Of a stretch of DNA of 64,000 nucleotides, positions 9,168-17,705 are shown piece after piece; the first letter of the stretch is position 1, and every line of letters starts with the position of its first letter. A model generated the notes under the pieces. That model saw only the letters and a program-made list of their open reading frames with translations, made no database searches and had not been told where the DNA came from. This DNA comes from [Flexibacter] sp. ATCC 35103 (lineage in GTDB: Bacteria > Bacteroidota > Bacteroidia > Flavobacteriales > Flavobacteriaceae). Location: contig NZ_MTQF01000012.1 in assembly GCF_001975985.1 (NCBI RefSeq), forward strand, positions 1-64,000. The letters are read 5' to 3'. Both the position numbers and the translations under genes were made by a program.

Positions 9168-9992
9168 TCAATTCACCAAAACTTTGGCTTTCCTATAACC
9201 AGTCAGGCTAATATTTTTATGCTTTTTAAAAAACTTATTAAGATGACTTTCGTCCGAAAAACCAAATTCTTCCACAATCTCATTAATTCTCTTATCACTA
9301 AAGCTTAAACGATGCTCAATAAGTCTAAGTTTGTAATTTGAAACAAAAGACTGTATTGTTTCTCCACAATGATTTTTGAAATAACTTCCCAAATAGGTTT
9401 CTGATATATCGAATTTAGCTGCTATAATAGAAATTTTTATTTTTTGAGGAAAGTAAATATTTGCCTGAATATAATTTATGATTTCCAAAACCCTTTTATC
9501 CGCACTTTCCTGCACTCCTTTTGGTTTTATTTTCGCAATATTTCTCGCAGCTATTACAATAAGTGCATTAACATAATGCGTAATTAAATCTTCATCATAA
9601 ATATCCTTATTATTTATAGCATAAACTAATGATTCTGATATTGATTTAACAAGATATTCATCTGCTTTTCGTTTTAGAATACAACCTGACAAATGCGATG
9701 CATAATGCAATAAACATTCAATATGATCTATACTTTTTGATTTATATTCTCTTACATATTCACTGTTTAGTTTTACCAATAAAAACTCTGTGGGAGTACT
9801 AATATCAAATGTGTGGTAATCATTTGGCGTAAGCAACATTAGATTTCCTATTTGATAAGAAATTGCATTTCCATTAATATGAAGAAATCCAGAACCAGAA
9901 ATAACATACACCATCTGAAAAAAACTTAACTGCAAATTCACCGCAGGACATTTATCTACCTTCTTGTAAATCACTTCAACTGATTGGTGCAT
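9168..9992 (-). CDS. AraC-family transcriptional regulator
   Basis: The protein (274 residues from the ATG at 9992; 279 from the ATG at 10007) has an N-terminal cupin-like sensor half (FQMVYVISGSGFLHINGNAI, then NLMLLTPNDYHTF) and a C-terminal double helix-turn-helix of the AraC/XylS type (ISIIAAKFDISETYLGSYFK; INEIVEEFGFSDESHLNKFF). I favour the start at 9992 because a TACTTTTG promoter element on this strand ends at 10012, only five bases before the upstream ATG, so a transcript would begin at or after that codon. It is divergent from the MFS exporter gene, 98 bases apart, and is the obvious candidate to control it. The inducer is unknown. Confidence 0.9.
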   Translation of the reverse strand: MHQSVEVIYKKVDKCPAVNLQLSFFQMVYVISGSGFLHINGNAISYQIGNLMLLTPNDYHTFDISTPTEFLLVKLNSEYVREYKSKSIDHIECLLHYASHLSGCILKRKADEYLVKSISESLVYAINNKDIYDEDLITHYVNALIVIAARNIAKIKPKGVQESADKRVLEIINYIQANIYFPQKIKISIIAAKFDISETYLGSYFKNHCGETIQSFVSNYKLRLIEHRLSFSDKRINEIVEEFGFSDESHLNKFFKKHKNISLTGYRKAKVLVN

Positions 9993-10011
9993 GTTTTCTT
10001 TTATCATCCTG

Positions 10012-10019
10012 CAAAAGTA
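10012..10019 (-). promoter_or_regulatory. -7 promoter element for the AraC-family gene
   Basis: On the minus strand the sequence reads TACTTTTG, matching TAnnTTTG. It sits so close to the first ATG (10007) that the second in-frame ATG (9992) is the more likely start. Confidence 0.5.
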
Positions 10020-10064
10020 CTTTTTTATACTTTAATTGTACTGATAAAGCAATATAATTCAGTT

Positions 10065-10072
10065 TATTTTTG
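10065..10072 (+). promoter_or_regulatory. -7 promoter element for the MFS exporter gene
   Basis: TATTTTTG matches TAnnTTTG and lies 18 bases before the ATG of the exporter gene. A -33 element at normal spacing is not obvious, as expected of a promoter that needs an activator. Confidence 0.5.
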
Positions 10073-10090
10073 CTTAAAATTAAATAAAAA

Positions 10091-11626
10091 ATGAAACAAA
10101 AAATTTACTCAGGCAAAAATAATATCATTTTAATTGCTATTTGTCTCGCTACTTTAATGTTCTCTCTTGAAATTTCAAGTGTACCCGTAATTCTTCCAAC
10201 ACTAGAACAAGTACTAAACGCTAATCTTAAAGATATGCAATGGATTATGAATATTTATACCATAGGATGTACAACCGTATTAATGGCTGCCGGAACATTA
10301 GCTGATCGATACGGCCGAAAACGCATTCTTATAATCACTTTAATCTTATTTGGAATTTCGTCCTTAATTTGTGGATTGGCACAAAATGTAACTTTATTGG
10401 TAATAAGTCGTTTCTTTCAGGGAGTAAGCGGCGGTGCAATGCTAATTTGCCAGATCGCAACTCTGTCACATCAATTTCAGGAAGGAAAAGAACGCAGCAG
10501 GGCTTTTAGTATTTGGGGAATCATTCTTGGCGTTGGATTAGGTTTTGGTCCCATTATAGGAGGTGCAATTATCGCTATATTATCATGGCAATGGGTGTTT
10601 TTAATTCATGTACCTATTGCTATTCTTGCCATTATTCTTGTATATGGTTATGTTGAGGAATCTAAAGATTCCGATGCTAAAAAAATTGATATTTGGGGTA
10701 TGATTTCCTTATCTATTTCTGTTTTTGGGTTAACCTATTTTATTACACAAGGACCAGATCTTGGTTTTACAAGCGCTGTAGGTTTGGGTATATTAGTTAT
10801 TACATTAATAAGTTTCGTGCTATTTATATGGATCGAAAAAACAAATCCTTACCCAATGTTTGACTTTTCGGTATTTAAAATACGAAATTTTTCAGGTGCT
10901 ATTTTGGGCTCAATTGGTATGAATTTTAGTTTTTGGCCCTTTATAATTTATTTGCCTATTTATTTTCAAAGTTATTTAAATTATGATGTAGTAGCTGTTG
11001 GTCTCTCTTTACTTGCTTATACCCTGCCAACTTTGGTGATTCCTCCTTTTGCAGAATATCTCTCGGTTCGATTTCACTCAGGAATTGTAATTCCATTAGG
11101 ATTATTTGTTATAGGACTTGGATTTATAGTTATGAAATATGGTTGCAGCATAGAACATGCCAGTTGGCTTACCATGTTGCCAGGATGTTTACTTGCAGGA
11201 ATTGGATTGGGTTTAACCAACACGCCTGTTACCAATACAACTACAGGATCAGTTTCTGCAAATCGTTCAGGTATGGCTTCAGGAATAGATATGAGTGCCA
11301 GGTTAATTACTTTATCTCTTAATATTGCTTTGATGGGCTATATTCTTGTAAAAGGAATTTTCTATTATTTAAACAATACTTTTTCAGGAACTGTTGATTC
11401 AAGAACGTTACAAACTATTGCTGAAAAAGTAGCTGCAGGAAACTTTTCATCTCTTAAGCAGGATTTCCCTCAATTAACCACATTAGACTTATCGCAATCT
11501 ATTTTACATGCAGCTCTCGCTCACGGTTTCGAAATGGTTCTTTTATATGGCGGTATTGGCGTCTGGATTTTAGCAGTAATAAGTTTTATACTATTCAATA
11601 AAGGAAAATCACAAAGCAGTTCGTAA
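10091..11626 (+). CDS. MFS drug exporter, DHA2 (EmrB/QacA) type
   Basis: The 511-residue inner-membrane protein has about 14 hydrophobic helices, the count of the DHA2 family. Motif A after helix 2 is present as AGTLADRYGRKRIL (about residues 72-85), and motif C-like glycine/proline pattern as GIILGVGLGFGPIIGGAII (about 144-162). Such proteins expel drugs or dyes by proton antiport; the substrate cannot be read from sequence. A divergent AraC regulator suggests induction by the exported compound. There is no adjacent membrane-fusion protein (EmrA) or outer-membrane factor, so it may act alone across the inner membrane. It ends 17 bases before the convergent nuclease gene, with no clear terminator between. 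Confidence 0.9.
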   Translation: MKQKIYSGKNNIILIAICLATLMFSLEISSVPVILPTLEQVLNANLKDMQWIMNIYTIGCTTVLMAAGTLADRYGRKRILIITLILFGISSLICGLAQNVTLLVISRFFQGVSGGAMLICQIATLSHQFQEGKERSRAFSIWGIILGVGLGFGPIIGGAIIAILSWQWVFLIHVPIAILAIILVYGYVEESKDSDAKKIDIWGMISLSISVFGLTYFITQGPDLGFTSAVGLGILVITLISFVLFIWIEKTNPYPMFDFSVFKIRNFSGAILGSIGMNFSFWPFIIYLPIYFQSYLNYDVVAVGLSLLAYTLPTLVIPPFAEYLSVRFHSGIVIPLGLFVIGLGFIVMKYGCSIEHASWLTMLPGCLLAGIGLGLTNTPVTNTTTGSVSANRSGMASGIDMSARLITLSLNIALMGYILVKGIFYYLNNTFSGTVDSRTLQTIAEKVAAGNFSSLKQDFPQLTTLDLSQSILHAALAHGFEMVLLYGGIGVWILAVISFILFNKGKSQSSS

Positions 11627-11642
11627 TTAAATCTCAATAAAT

Positions 11643-12425
11643 TTAAAAATCCTTAGTACTTTTTAAATTTTTTAGATTCGGGAAAAAATCAATTCCTGTC
11701 ATTTTTTCGAGAGTTTCAATTGGAACTACAAAATCATAAAGTGATTTATCGCTATCTTTATTTGGAATCAAAAATGCAATTGCCTTATGCTCATTGCCTT
11801 TTTTAGCCAAAATAATTTTGTAAAAATATTTAGGAACAGATACTTTTTCTGTTCCTATTTTTTTATCTGAATCTTTCAAAATACCACCTGTTACTACATA
11901 AATATCATTGTATTTACCAGCCCAGTATCGTGTTTTTTGCTCTAAGCGATTCCAGATTCCGCTATTAAAATCGTGATCCTGAGGCGAAATATTCGAAGTG
12001 TAAAAAGTGTCATTATAAGCGTTTTCATTAAACTCCATATCTCCGGCAGGGCAAAGATGTCCTTTATCATATCCTGATTTCTTATAATTTCGCCAGTCGG
12101 CAGAACCAGTTGTCACACTTGGATCTTCAATAAAATAAGGACGTTTATAGTTTCCATTTTTCAAATACTCTTTCTTTAATTCATAAGCAACCCATTCAGC
12201 CTGTTCAAATTTCTCATTATAAGAAAGTGTATAATACTTGTGTTTTACAATTTGTTTGGTTGTCGAAGTTGGCAAATAAGTAAAATTATATAAAGAGTCA
12301 CTACTATTTTGGTCAGAAACAAAAGAAGTTTCCTGATTCTGTATCACTTCATCCTTATCTTTTATTTCTTTTTTGCATGATACAAACAAAAAACCAATCA
12401 AACCTAAAACAATATAATTCTTCAT
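11643..12425 (-). CDS. DNA/RNA non-specific endonuclease, exported lipoprotein
   Basis: The 260-residue protein has a lipoprotein signal peptide (lipobox FVSC, Cys17) and belongs to the NucA/Serratia nuclease superfamily (beta-beta-alpha metal fold). The active-site block is GYDKGHLCPAGDM (about residues 118-130), a variant of the usual DRGHxxP with Lys for Arg; His123 would be the general base. The metal-binding Asn is in TSNISPQ, followed by NSGIWNRLEQKTR with the family Asn/Glu pattern. It should degrade extracellular or periplasmic nucleic acid for nutrient use. It is convergent with the MFS exporter and lies downstream of prc, separated from it by the terminator at 12458. Confidence 0.92.
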   Translation of the reverse strand: MKNYIVLGLIGFLFVSCKKEIKDKDEVIQNQETSFVSDQNSSDSLYNFTYLPTSTTKQIVKHKYYTLSYNEKFEQAEWVAYELKKEYLKNGNYKRPYFIEDPSVTTGSADWRNYKKSGYDKGHLCPAGDMEFNENAYNDTFYTSNISPQDHDFNSGIWNRLEQKTRYWAGKYNDIYVVTGGILKDSDKKIGTEKVSVPKYFYKIILAKKGNEHKAIAFLIPNKDSDKSLYDFVVPIETLEKMTGIDFFPNLKNLKSTKDF

Positions 12426-12457
12426 TTATGCTGTATTTTATATTTAGTTAAACTTAC

Positions 12458-12497
12458 AAAAAAAATGCTCCAAAAAGCAGCAGCTTTTGGAGCATTT
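12458..12497 (-). terminator. Terminator of prc, palindromic in both directions
   Basis: ATGCTCCAAAA (12465-12475) pairs with TTTTGGAGCAT (12485-12495); read on the minus strand the stem is followed by about seven T residues. Confidence 0.85.
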
Positions 12498-12520
12498 TAT
12501 AAATTAAATCAATAATTAAA

Positions 12521-14710
12521 TTATGATTTTACGAGTTTATCTTTTTTCATTTTAGGAGAAACTGTCCCTTTTGCAACTCCGCCTTTTGATTGTAAATCAT
12601 CTAAAACATTCAATGCTTCTTCAACATAAACATCTTTAGATAATGCCTGATGCCAAACATCTCTTTTCTCTTTCAGGGTTGCATCACTTTTCATTTCAAG
12701 TTCTTCGTATGGTAAAGATTTAAAAACCAGGCTATTTTTATATTCAGAAATTGGTTTGTATTTCTTCCCTTCATTCTCAACTTGTTCCTGAGTCGCTTTG
12801 AAACTATTAATGTTTAAGCTATAAGTGTTCTCTTTATTTTTAACATCAATCCATTTTGCGTTATCTTCAATCAATTTGAATTGCGCATTTTGTGCGATTC
12901 TGTTTTTACTATTCAAAATTGCTTTAGTAAAGTTTTCATTAGAAGCCCATGTGCTATAATCTGCAGGATCTATTTTATCCCAAGGCATTGCATTATCAAT
13001 ATCGCGTTCTCCCATTTTCAGGTAAGCATAACGATCTGGCATAACCACATCACTATGAACTCCTTCTAATTGAGTTGAACCTCCATTAATTCTGTAAAAC
13101 TTTTGTCCGGTAATTTTCAAGGCACCTAAATCGCCATAGTTTGCATTACGAACAAACTGATTTAAATCAAGAACGTTTTGCACAGTTCCTTTTCCGTAAG
13201 TTTGTTTACTACCAATGATAACGCCACGTTTGTAATCCTGAATTGCAGCAGCCAAAATCTCTGATGCCGAAGCTGAGAAGCTATTTACCATAATTACTAA
13301 TGGACCATCCCATTCGATTTTTTTATCTTTATCGTATAAAACTTCTTTCTTTTTACCGGCAGATTTTACCTGAACAATTGGTCCTTCTTCAATAAATAAA
13401 CCAGCGATATCAACAACTGTAGACAAAGATCCACCGCCATCGTCACGAACATCCAGTACAATACCATTAATATCTTCTTTTTTCAGTCTTTCAACTTCAA
13501 GAGCGATATCTTTTCCGGCATCACGTCCATCTTTATTTTCAAAATCAATATAAAATTTAGGCAAATAAATAACCCCGTATTTCAATCCGTTTCTTTCTAC
13601 AATACTAGATTTAGCGTATGTTTCTTCAATTTCAACTACATCTCTTATGATCGAAATTACTTTAATAGTTCCATCTACTTTTTTAACTGTAAGTTTTACT
13701 TCAGTTCCTTTATGTCCTTTAATTTTTTTCACAACATCATCTAAACGCATCCCTACAACATCTACAGGTTCTTCGTTTCCTTGTGCTACTTTCAAAATTA
13801 AATCTCCGGCTTCAAGTTGTTTTCCTTTCCATGCAGGACCTCCAGAAATCAATTCATCTATTTGGGTAAAATCATTTTTCTTGGTTAATCTGGCACCAAT
13901 ACCTTCTAATTTTCCACTGATATTAACATCAAAACGATCTTTTTCTTCAGGGGCAAAATAGCTTGTATGCGGATCAAAACGAGTCATTATTGAATTTACA
14001 TAAACAGAAAACCAATCTTCTTTATTTAAATCCTTAATAAGACTAAAATTGTCGTCTAATGATTTTAATGAACTCTCACGGGTTTCTTTTTCTAAAGTTT
14101 CGAAAGTTTTTACTTTGTATTCAGGATCTGTTTTCTTTTTATCTTCTTCTAACTTTTGTTTTGTTACAAGTGACGAAAGTGTCGATAATTTAATTTGTTT
14201 TCTCCATCTTTCATTGATCTCTGTTGCATTTTTTGCGTAAGGCAGCTTATCATAATCGGCATTAAATGTTTCATCAACATCATAATTAAATGGCTGCGCT
14301 AAAATAGTCTTATAACGTTTTTTGCTTTCTTCCATACGTTTCATCAATCTTGTATAAGTAAGATTGAAAAAAGTCAGGTCTTTGTTCAAAAACTGATCGT
14401 CTAATTGCAACTCATATTGCTTGAATTCATCAATATCAGATTGCAAAAAGAATCTTTTAGAAGGATCTAATGCTTCAATATAATCTTTAAAAATTCCTTT
14501 AGAAAACTCATCGTTTATTTCTGCAGGGCTATAATGTCCTTTTTCAATAACGAACGCAAGTAATTCTAAAAGTGTTTTATCTCTGTTTGGATCCGGATCA
14601 GCATTCTTATCTGCATTAATTTTAAAGGCAAATAAGGTTAAAGACAAGCATAATACGGCTATAAGTATTTTATAATTTCTTTTCATAAACTTAATAATAG
14701 CATTCATCAA
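12521..14710 (-). CDS. prc: Tail-specific carboxy-terminal processing protease (Prc/Tsp, peptidase S41)
   Basis: The 729-residue protein has an N-terminal hydrophobic signal (YKILIAVLCLSLTLFAFKI), so it acts in the periplasm. Residues about 40-230 match the tail-specific protease N-terminal domain (LLELLAFVIEKGHYSPAEIN; DPSKRFFLQSDID). A PDZ domain follows (GIGARLTKKNDF, GPAWKGKQLEAGDLILKVAQ). The S41 core has VNSFSASASEILAAAIQDY with the nucleophile Ser near residue 478 and the general-base Lys in TYGKGTVQ about 25 residues later. It degrades misfolded or tagged envelope proteins. The start could be the ATG at 14710, 14707 or 14686; only the length of the basic n-region changes. A terminator follows at 12458. 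Confidence 0.95.
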   Translation of the reverse strand: MMNAIIKFMKRNYKILIAVLCLSLTLFAFKINADKNADPDPNRDKTLLELLAFVIEKGHYSPAEINDEFSKGIFKDYIEALDPSKRFFLQSDIDEFKQYELQLDDQFLNKDLTFFNLTYTRLMKRMEESKKRYKTILAQPFNYDVDETFNADYDKLPYAKNATEINERWRKQIKLSTLSSLVTKQKLEEDKKKTDPEYKVKTFETLEKETRESSLKSLDDNFSLIKDLNKEDWFSVYVNSIMTRFDPHTSYFAPEEKDRFDVNISGKLEGIGARLTKKNDFTQIDELISGGPAWKGKQLEAGDLILKVAQGNEEPVDVVGMRLDDVVKKIKGHKGTEVKLTVKKVDGTIKVISIIRDVVEIEETYAKSSIVERNGLKYGVIYLPKFYIDFENKDGRDAGKDIALEVERLKKEDINGIVLDVRDDGGGSLSTVVDIAGLFIEEGPIVQVKSAGKKKEVLYDKDKKIEWDGPLVIMVNSFSASASEILAAAIQDYKRGVIIGSKQTYGKGTVQNVLDLNQFVRNANYGDLGALKITGQKFYRINGGSTQLEGVHSDVVMPDRYAYLKMGERDIDNAMPWDKIDPADYSTWASNENFTKAILNSKNRIAQNAQFKLIEDNAKWIDVKNKENTYSLNINSFKATQEQVENEGKKYKPISEYKNSLVFKSLPYEELEMKSDATLKEKRDVWHQALSKDVYVEEALNVLDDLQSKGGVAKGTVSPKMKKDKLVKS

Positions 14711-14919
14711 ATTTTTTAATCTAAGTTAACTGTAAAAATTGTGCCAAGTTGCCAAGTTGACTATAATTTTTTGTTAAAGATATAAAAATGTTTGATGTTC
14801 AAAAGTCTTCTTTAATTTAGTTTACAATTTTTATCTATTTGTTAGTATTCTACCAAAATCTGTTACTACATTTGTTTTTACAAGCTTTAATTTTGACAAA
14901 TCAGAACAAGAATCTCCTC

Positions 14920-15699
14920 ATGAAAAATGAAAAACCTTTAATATTAGTTACGAATGATGATGGAATTTTAGCTCCCGGAATCAGAGCTTTGATAAGTGTT
15001 ATGGAAACCATTGGTGATGTTATTGTTGTGGCTCCGGATAAACCTCAAAGTGCAATGGGACATGCGATTACCATCAATAACACTTTATTTCTGGATAAAA
15101 TCTCAAAAGAAGAAGACCTAATAACTGAATATAGCTGCTCCGGAACTCCTGTTGATTGTGTTAAGCTGGCAGTAAATGAAATTTTAAAGAGAAAACCGGA
15201 CTTATGTGTCTCCGGAATTAATCATGGTTCAAATTCTTCTATAAATGTCATTTATTCGGGAACTATGAGTGCCGCTGTCGAAGCCGGAATTGAAGGTATT
15301 CAGGCAATAGGTTTCTCCTTATTAGATTTTGACTGGAATGCAGATTTTGAACAAATAAAATCATTCGTAAAAAAAATAACCTTAGAAACACTAAAAAACA
15401 AATTACCTCCGGGAGTTGTTCTGAACGTAAATTTTCCAAAATTAAAAGAAAAAGAAATTAAAGGAATCAAAATTTGTCGTCAGGCAAAAGCTTATTATGC
15501 CCAAAAATTCGACAAACGACAAACTCCTTACGGAAAAGATTATTACTGGCTTACCGGAAAATTTACAAATGAGGATCAAGGCGAAGATACAGATGAATGG
15601 GCGTTAGAAAATGGATACATCTCTGTAGTTCCCGTGCAATTTGATTTGACTGCACATCATTCTATGCAGCAACTTAATACCTGGAATTTAAATGAATAA
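14920..15699 (+). CDS. surE: 5'/3'-nucleotidase SurE
   Basis: The 259-residue metal-dependent phosphatase removes phosphate from nucleoside monophosphates. The metal-binding N-terminus is intact (ILVTNDDGILAPGIRAL, about residues 7-23), with DKPQSAMGHAI, the Asn motif SGINHGSNSS and SGTMSAAVEA. The open frame extends upstream to 14839, but those 27 residues (LVFYQNLLLHLFLQALI) are not part of the family; the ATG at 14920 starts 8 residues before the ILVTNDDG motif, as usual. The next gene begins inside its last codons (8-base overlap), so they are translationally coupled. lpxB and others follow on the same strand. Confidence 0.96.
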   Translation: MKNEKPLILVTNDDGILAPGIRALISVMETIGDVIVVAPDKPQSAMGHAITINNTLFLDKISKEEDLITEYSCSGTPVDCVKLAVNEILKRKPDLCVSGINHGSNSSINVIYSGTMSAAVEAGIEGIQAIGFSLLDFDWNADFEQIKSFVKKITLETLKNKLPPGVVLNVNFPKLKEKEIKGIKICRQAKAYYAQKFDKRQTPYGKDYYWLTGKFTNEDQGEDTDEWALENGYISVVPVQFDLTAHHSMQQLNTWNLNE

Positions 15700-15964
15700 A
15701 AAAGATCTTTTAATTGGTTTTATAATTGGAATTTTCACTGCATTATTGGGCAGTTATTTATTCATCTCTTTTTTTACAAAGTTTGATATTTCTACTGGAT
15801 TTCAAACCATAAGACAACAAGGATATTTAGGAAAAGTAATTACTATAGGTACCGTTTTAGATCTTGCCGTTTTTGGTATTTTACTAAAAAGAGATAAAGA
15901 ACTTATGGCAAGAGGTGTAGTTTTGGCTGTGATTGTTTTAGCGATTTCTACTTTATTTATTTAA
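15692..15964 (+). CDS. Small hypothetical inner-membrane protein coupled to surE
   Basis: The 90-residue product has three hydrophobic segments (about residues 7-27, 48-63 and 72-90) with short polar links (FDISTGFQTIRQQG; LKRDKELMAR), so it is an integral membrane protein ending almost inside the bilayer (STLFI). I recognise the pattern from conserved Flavobacteriaceae proteins of unknown function only. It overlaps the surE stop by 8 bases, evidence that it is real and co-translated. The lpxB promoter begins just after its stop. Confidence 0.75.
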   Translation: MNKKDLLIGFIIGIFTALLGSYLFISFFTKFDISTGFQTIRQQGYLGKVITIGTVLDLAVFGILLKRDKELMARGVVLAVIVLAISTLFI

Positions 15965-15968
15965 ATCT

Positions 15969-15976
15969 TATCTTTG
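15969..15976 (+). promoter_or_regulatory. -7 promoter element upstream of lpxB
   Basis: TATCTTTG, a match to TAnnTTTG, lies 57 bases before the lpxB ATG. It suggests lpxB has its own promoter in addition to read-through from surE. Confidence 0.5.
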
Positions 15977-16032
15977 CTTTGCAAAAATTGCTGTGTTTTT
16001 AATTATCAAAATACACTTTCAATACAATTCAT

Positions 16033-17151
16033 ATGAAATATTACATAATAGCTGGTGAAGCCTCTGGAGATTTACACGGTTCAAATTTAATGAAAGCTAT
16101 ATACGAAGAAGATCCTCAGGCCGATATTAGATTTTGGGGAGGAGATTTAATGCAAAAAGCAGGAGGAACTTTAGTAAAACATTATCGTGAATTGGCTTTT
16201 ATGGGTTTTGTTGAAGTGATTTTTAATCTAAAAACCATTTTGAACAATATTAAAATTTGCAAAAAAGACATTCTGGAATTCAAACCTGATGTTTTGATTT
16301 TTATCGATTATCCCGGTTTTAATATGCGAATTGCAAAATGGGCAAAAGCCTTAAATTACAAAACACATTATTATATTTCGCCTCAAATTTGGGCGTGGAA
16401 AGAAAACCGAATCAAAGCGATCAAGCAAGACGTTGATAAAATGTTTGTGATATTGCCTTTCGAAAAAAGCTTTTATGAAGACAAACATCACTTTCCGGTA
16501 GATTTTGTTGGACATCCTTTAATTGATGCCATCCAGAATCAACCAGCTTTTGATGAAACTGTATTTAGAAAAGAAAATCAATTGGGCGAAAAACCTATTA
16601 TTGCGGTTTTACCCGGAAGCCGTAAACAAGAAATTACAAAAATGTTGAGTGTTATGCTTAGTGTTGTTGACGATTTTCAGGATTATGAATTTGTAATTGC
16701 TGGTGCTCCAAGTCAGGATTTCGAATTTTACCAGCAGTTTATCAGCAATAAAAACATCAAATTTATTTCGAACAAAACGTATGATTTACTTCGTTCGTCA
16801 ACGGCAGCGCTTGTAACTTCAGGAACTGCAACGCTGGAAACTGCTCTTTTTAAAGTTCCGGAAGTTGTTTGCTATAAAGGAAGTTCTATTTCATACCAAA
16901 TTGCAAAACGTATTATTACGCTAAAATACATTTCGCTTGTTAATTTAATTATGGATCAGGAAGTTGTTACAGAATTAATCCAGAGCGAATGCAATACAAA
17001 ACGTATTAAAGAAGAGTTAGAAAAATTATTAGAACCACGCTATCGCGAGAAACTGCTTAAAAATTATGATATTTTGGAACAAAAATTAGGCGGAGTTGGT
17101 GCGAGTAAAAAAACAGCAAAGCTTATTGTTACTGATTTAAAACAAGTTTAA
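16033..17151 (+). CDS. lpxB: Lipid-A-disaccharide synthase
   Basis: The 372-residue GT19 glycosyltransferase joins UDP-2,3-diacylglucosamine and lipid X to make the lipid A disaccharide at the cytoplasmic face of the inner membrane. Family motifs: YIIAGEASGDLHGSNLM at the N-terminus, MGFVEVI, FIDYPGFNMRIAKWAK, YYISPQIWAWKENRI, VGHPLID, the sugar-nucleotide loop AVLPGSRKQEI (about residues 195-205), and SGTATLETALFKVPEVV. Length is normal. The NlpC/P60 gene starts within 15 bases of its stop, so both form one envelope operon. Confidence 0.97.
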   Translation: MKYYIIAGEASGDLHGSNLMKAIYEEDPQADIRFWGGDLMQKAGGTLVKHYRELAFMGFVEVIFNLKTILNNIKICKKDILEFKPDVLIFIDYPGFNMRIAKWAKALNYKTHYYISPQIWAWKENRIKAIKQDVDKMFVILPFEKSFYEDKHHFPVDFVGHPLIDAIQNQPAFDETVFRKENQLGEKPIIAVLPGSRKQEITKMLSVMLSVVDDFQDYEFVIAGAPSQDFEFYQQFISNKNIKFISNKTYDLLRSSTAALVTSGTATLETALFKVPEVVCYKGSSISYQIAKRIITLKYISLVNLIMDQEVVTELIQSECNTKRIKEELEKLLEPRYREKLLKNYDILEQKLGGVGASKKTAKLIVTDLKQV

Positions 17152-17163
17152 ATATTGATTGGT

Positions 17164-17649
17164 TTGAAAAAAATAATTCTCTTTTTGCTTTTAGTTCTGT
17201 TTTTTGCTTCTTGCAAATCGACTTCTACCGCTGTTAGCAAAAAAGAATCTAAGAAAGAAAACAGAAATTTAGTAAATAATCTAATTGACAAAGCTACTGC
17301 TAATATTGGCGTAAGATATAAAGCGGGCGGAACAACAAAAAGCGGCTACGATTGTTCCGGATTGGTATTTACTACATTTGAGTCTGAAGATATCAAACTG
17401 CCAAGAAGTTCTTATGATCAGGCAAAAATTGGAAAAATAATCAAATTTAACGATGCTAAAAAAGGAGATTTAATTTTCTTTAAAACAAACAAAAGCAAAC
17501 AAATTAATCACGTTGGACTTATTACCGAAGTTAATTCTAATGAGATCAAATTTGTACATTCCTCTACATCAAAAGGAGTTATAATATCCTCTACAAAAGA
17601 GCCTTATTATCAAAATTCTTTTGTGCAGATTAATCGAATTGTAGAGTAA
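17164..17649 (+). CDS. NlpC/P60 (C40) peptidoglycan endopeptidase, lipoprotein
   Basis: The 161-residue product has a lipoprotein signal peptide (KKIILFLLLVLFFASC, lipobox FASC) and a C40 cysteine peptidase domain that cuts within the peptide stems of peptidoglycan. The catalytic Cys is in GYDCSGLVFTTF, the His in INHVGLITEV, and the third polar residue probably in KFVHSSTSKGV. Both possible starts are TTG (17155 and 17164); the second gives the standard lipoprotein N-terminus directly, so I chose it. It follows the lpxB stop by 12 bases and should be co-transcribed with it. Confidence 0.9.
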   Translation: MKKIILFLLLVLFFASCKSTSTAVSKKESKKENRNLVNNLIDKATANIGVRYKAGGTTKSGYDCSGLVFTTFESEDIKLPRSSYDQAKIGKIIKFNDAKKGDLIFFKTNKSKQINHVGLITEVNSNEIKFVHSSTSKGVIISSTKEPYYQNSFVQINRIVE

Positions 17650-17705
17650 ATTCAATTAAACAAAATATATCTTTTTTCTTACAAAATATTTAATACTTTT
17701 AGCAA

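Noticed and set aside
10091..11626. Complete EmrAB-TolC-type tripartite pump
   Set aside because: Only the MFS component is present; neither a membrane-fusion protein nor an outer-membrane factor is coded next to it.
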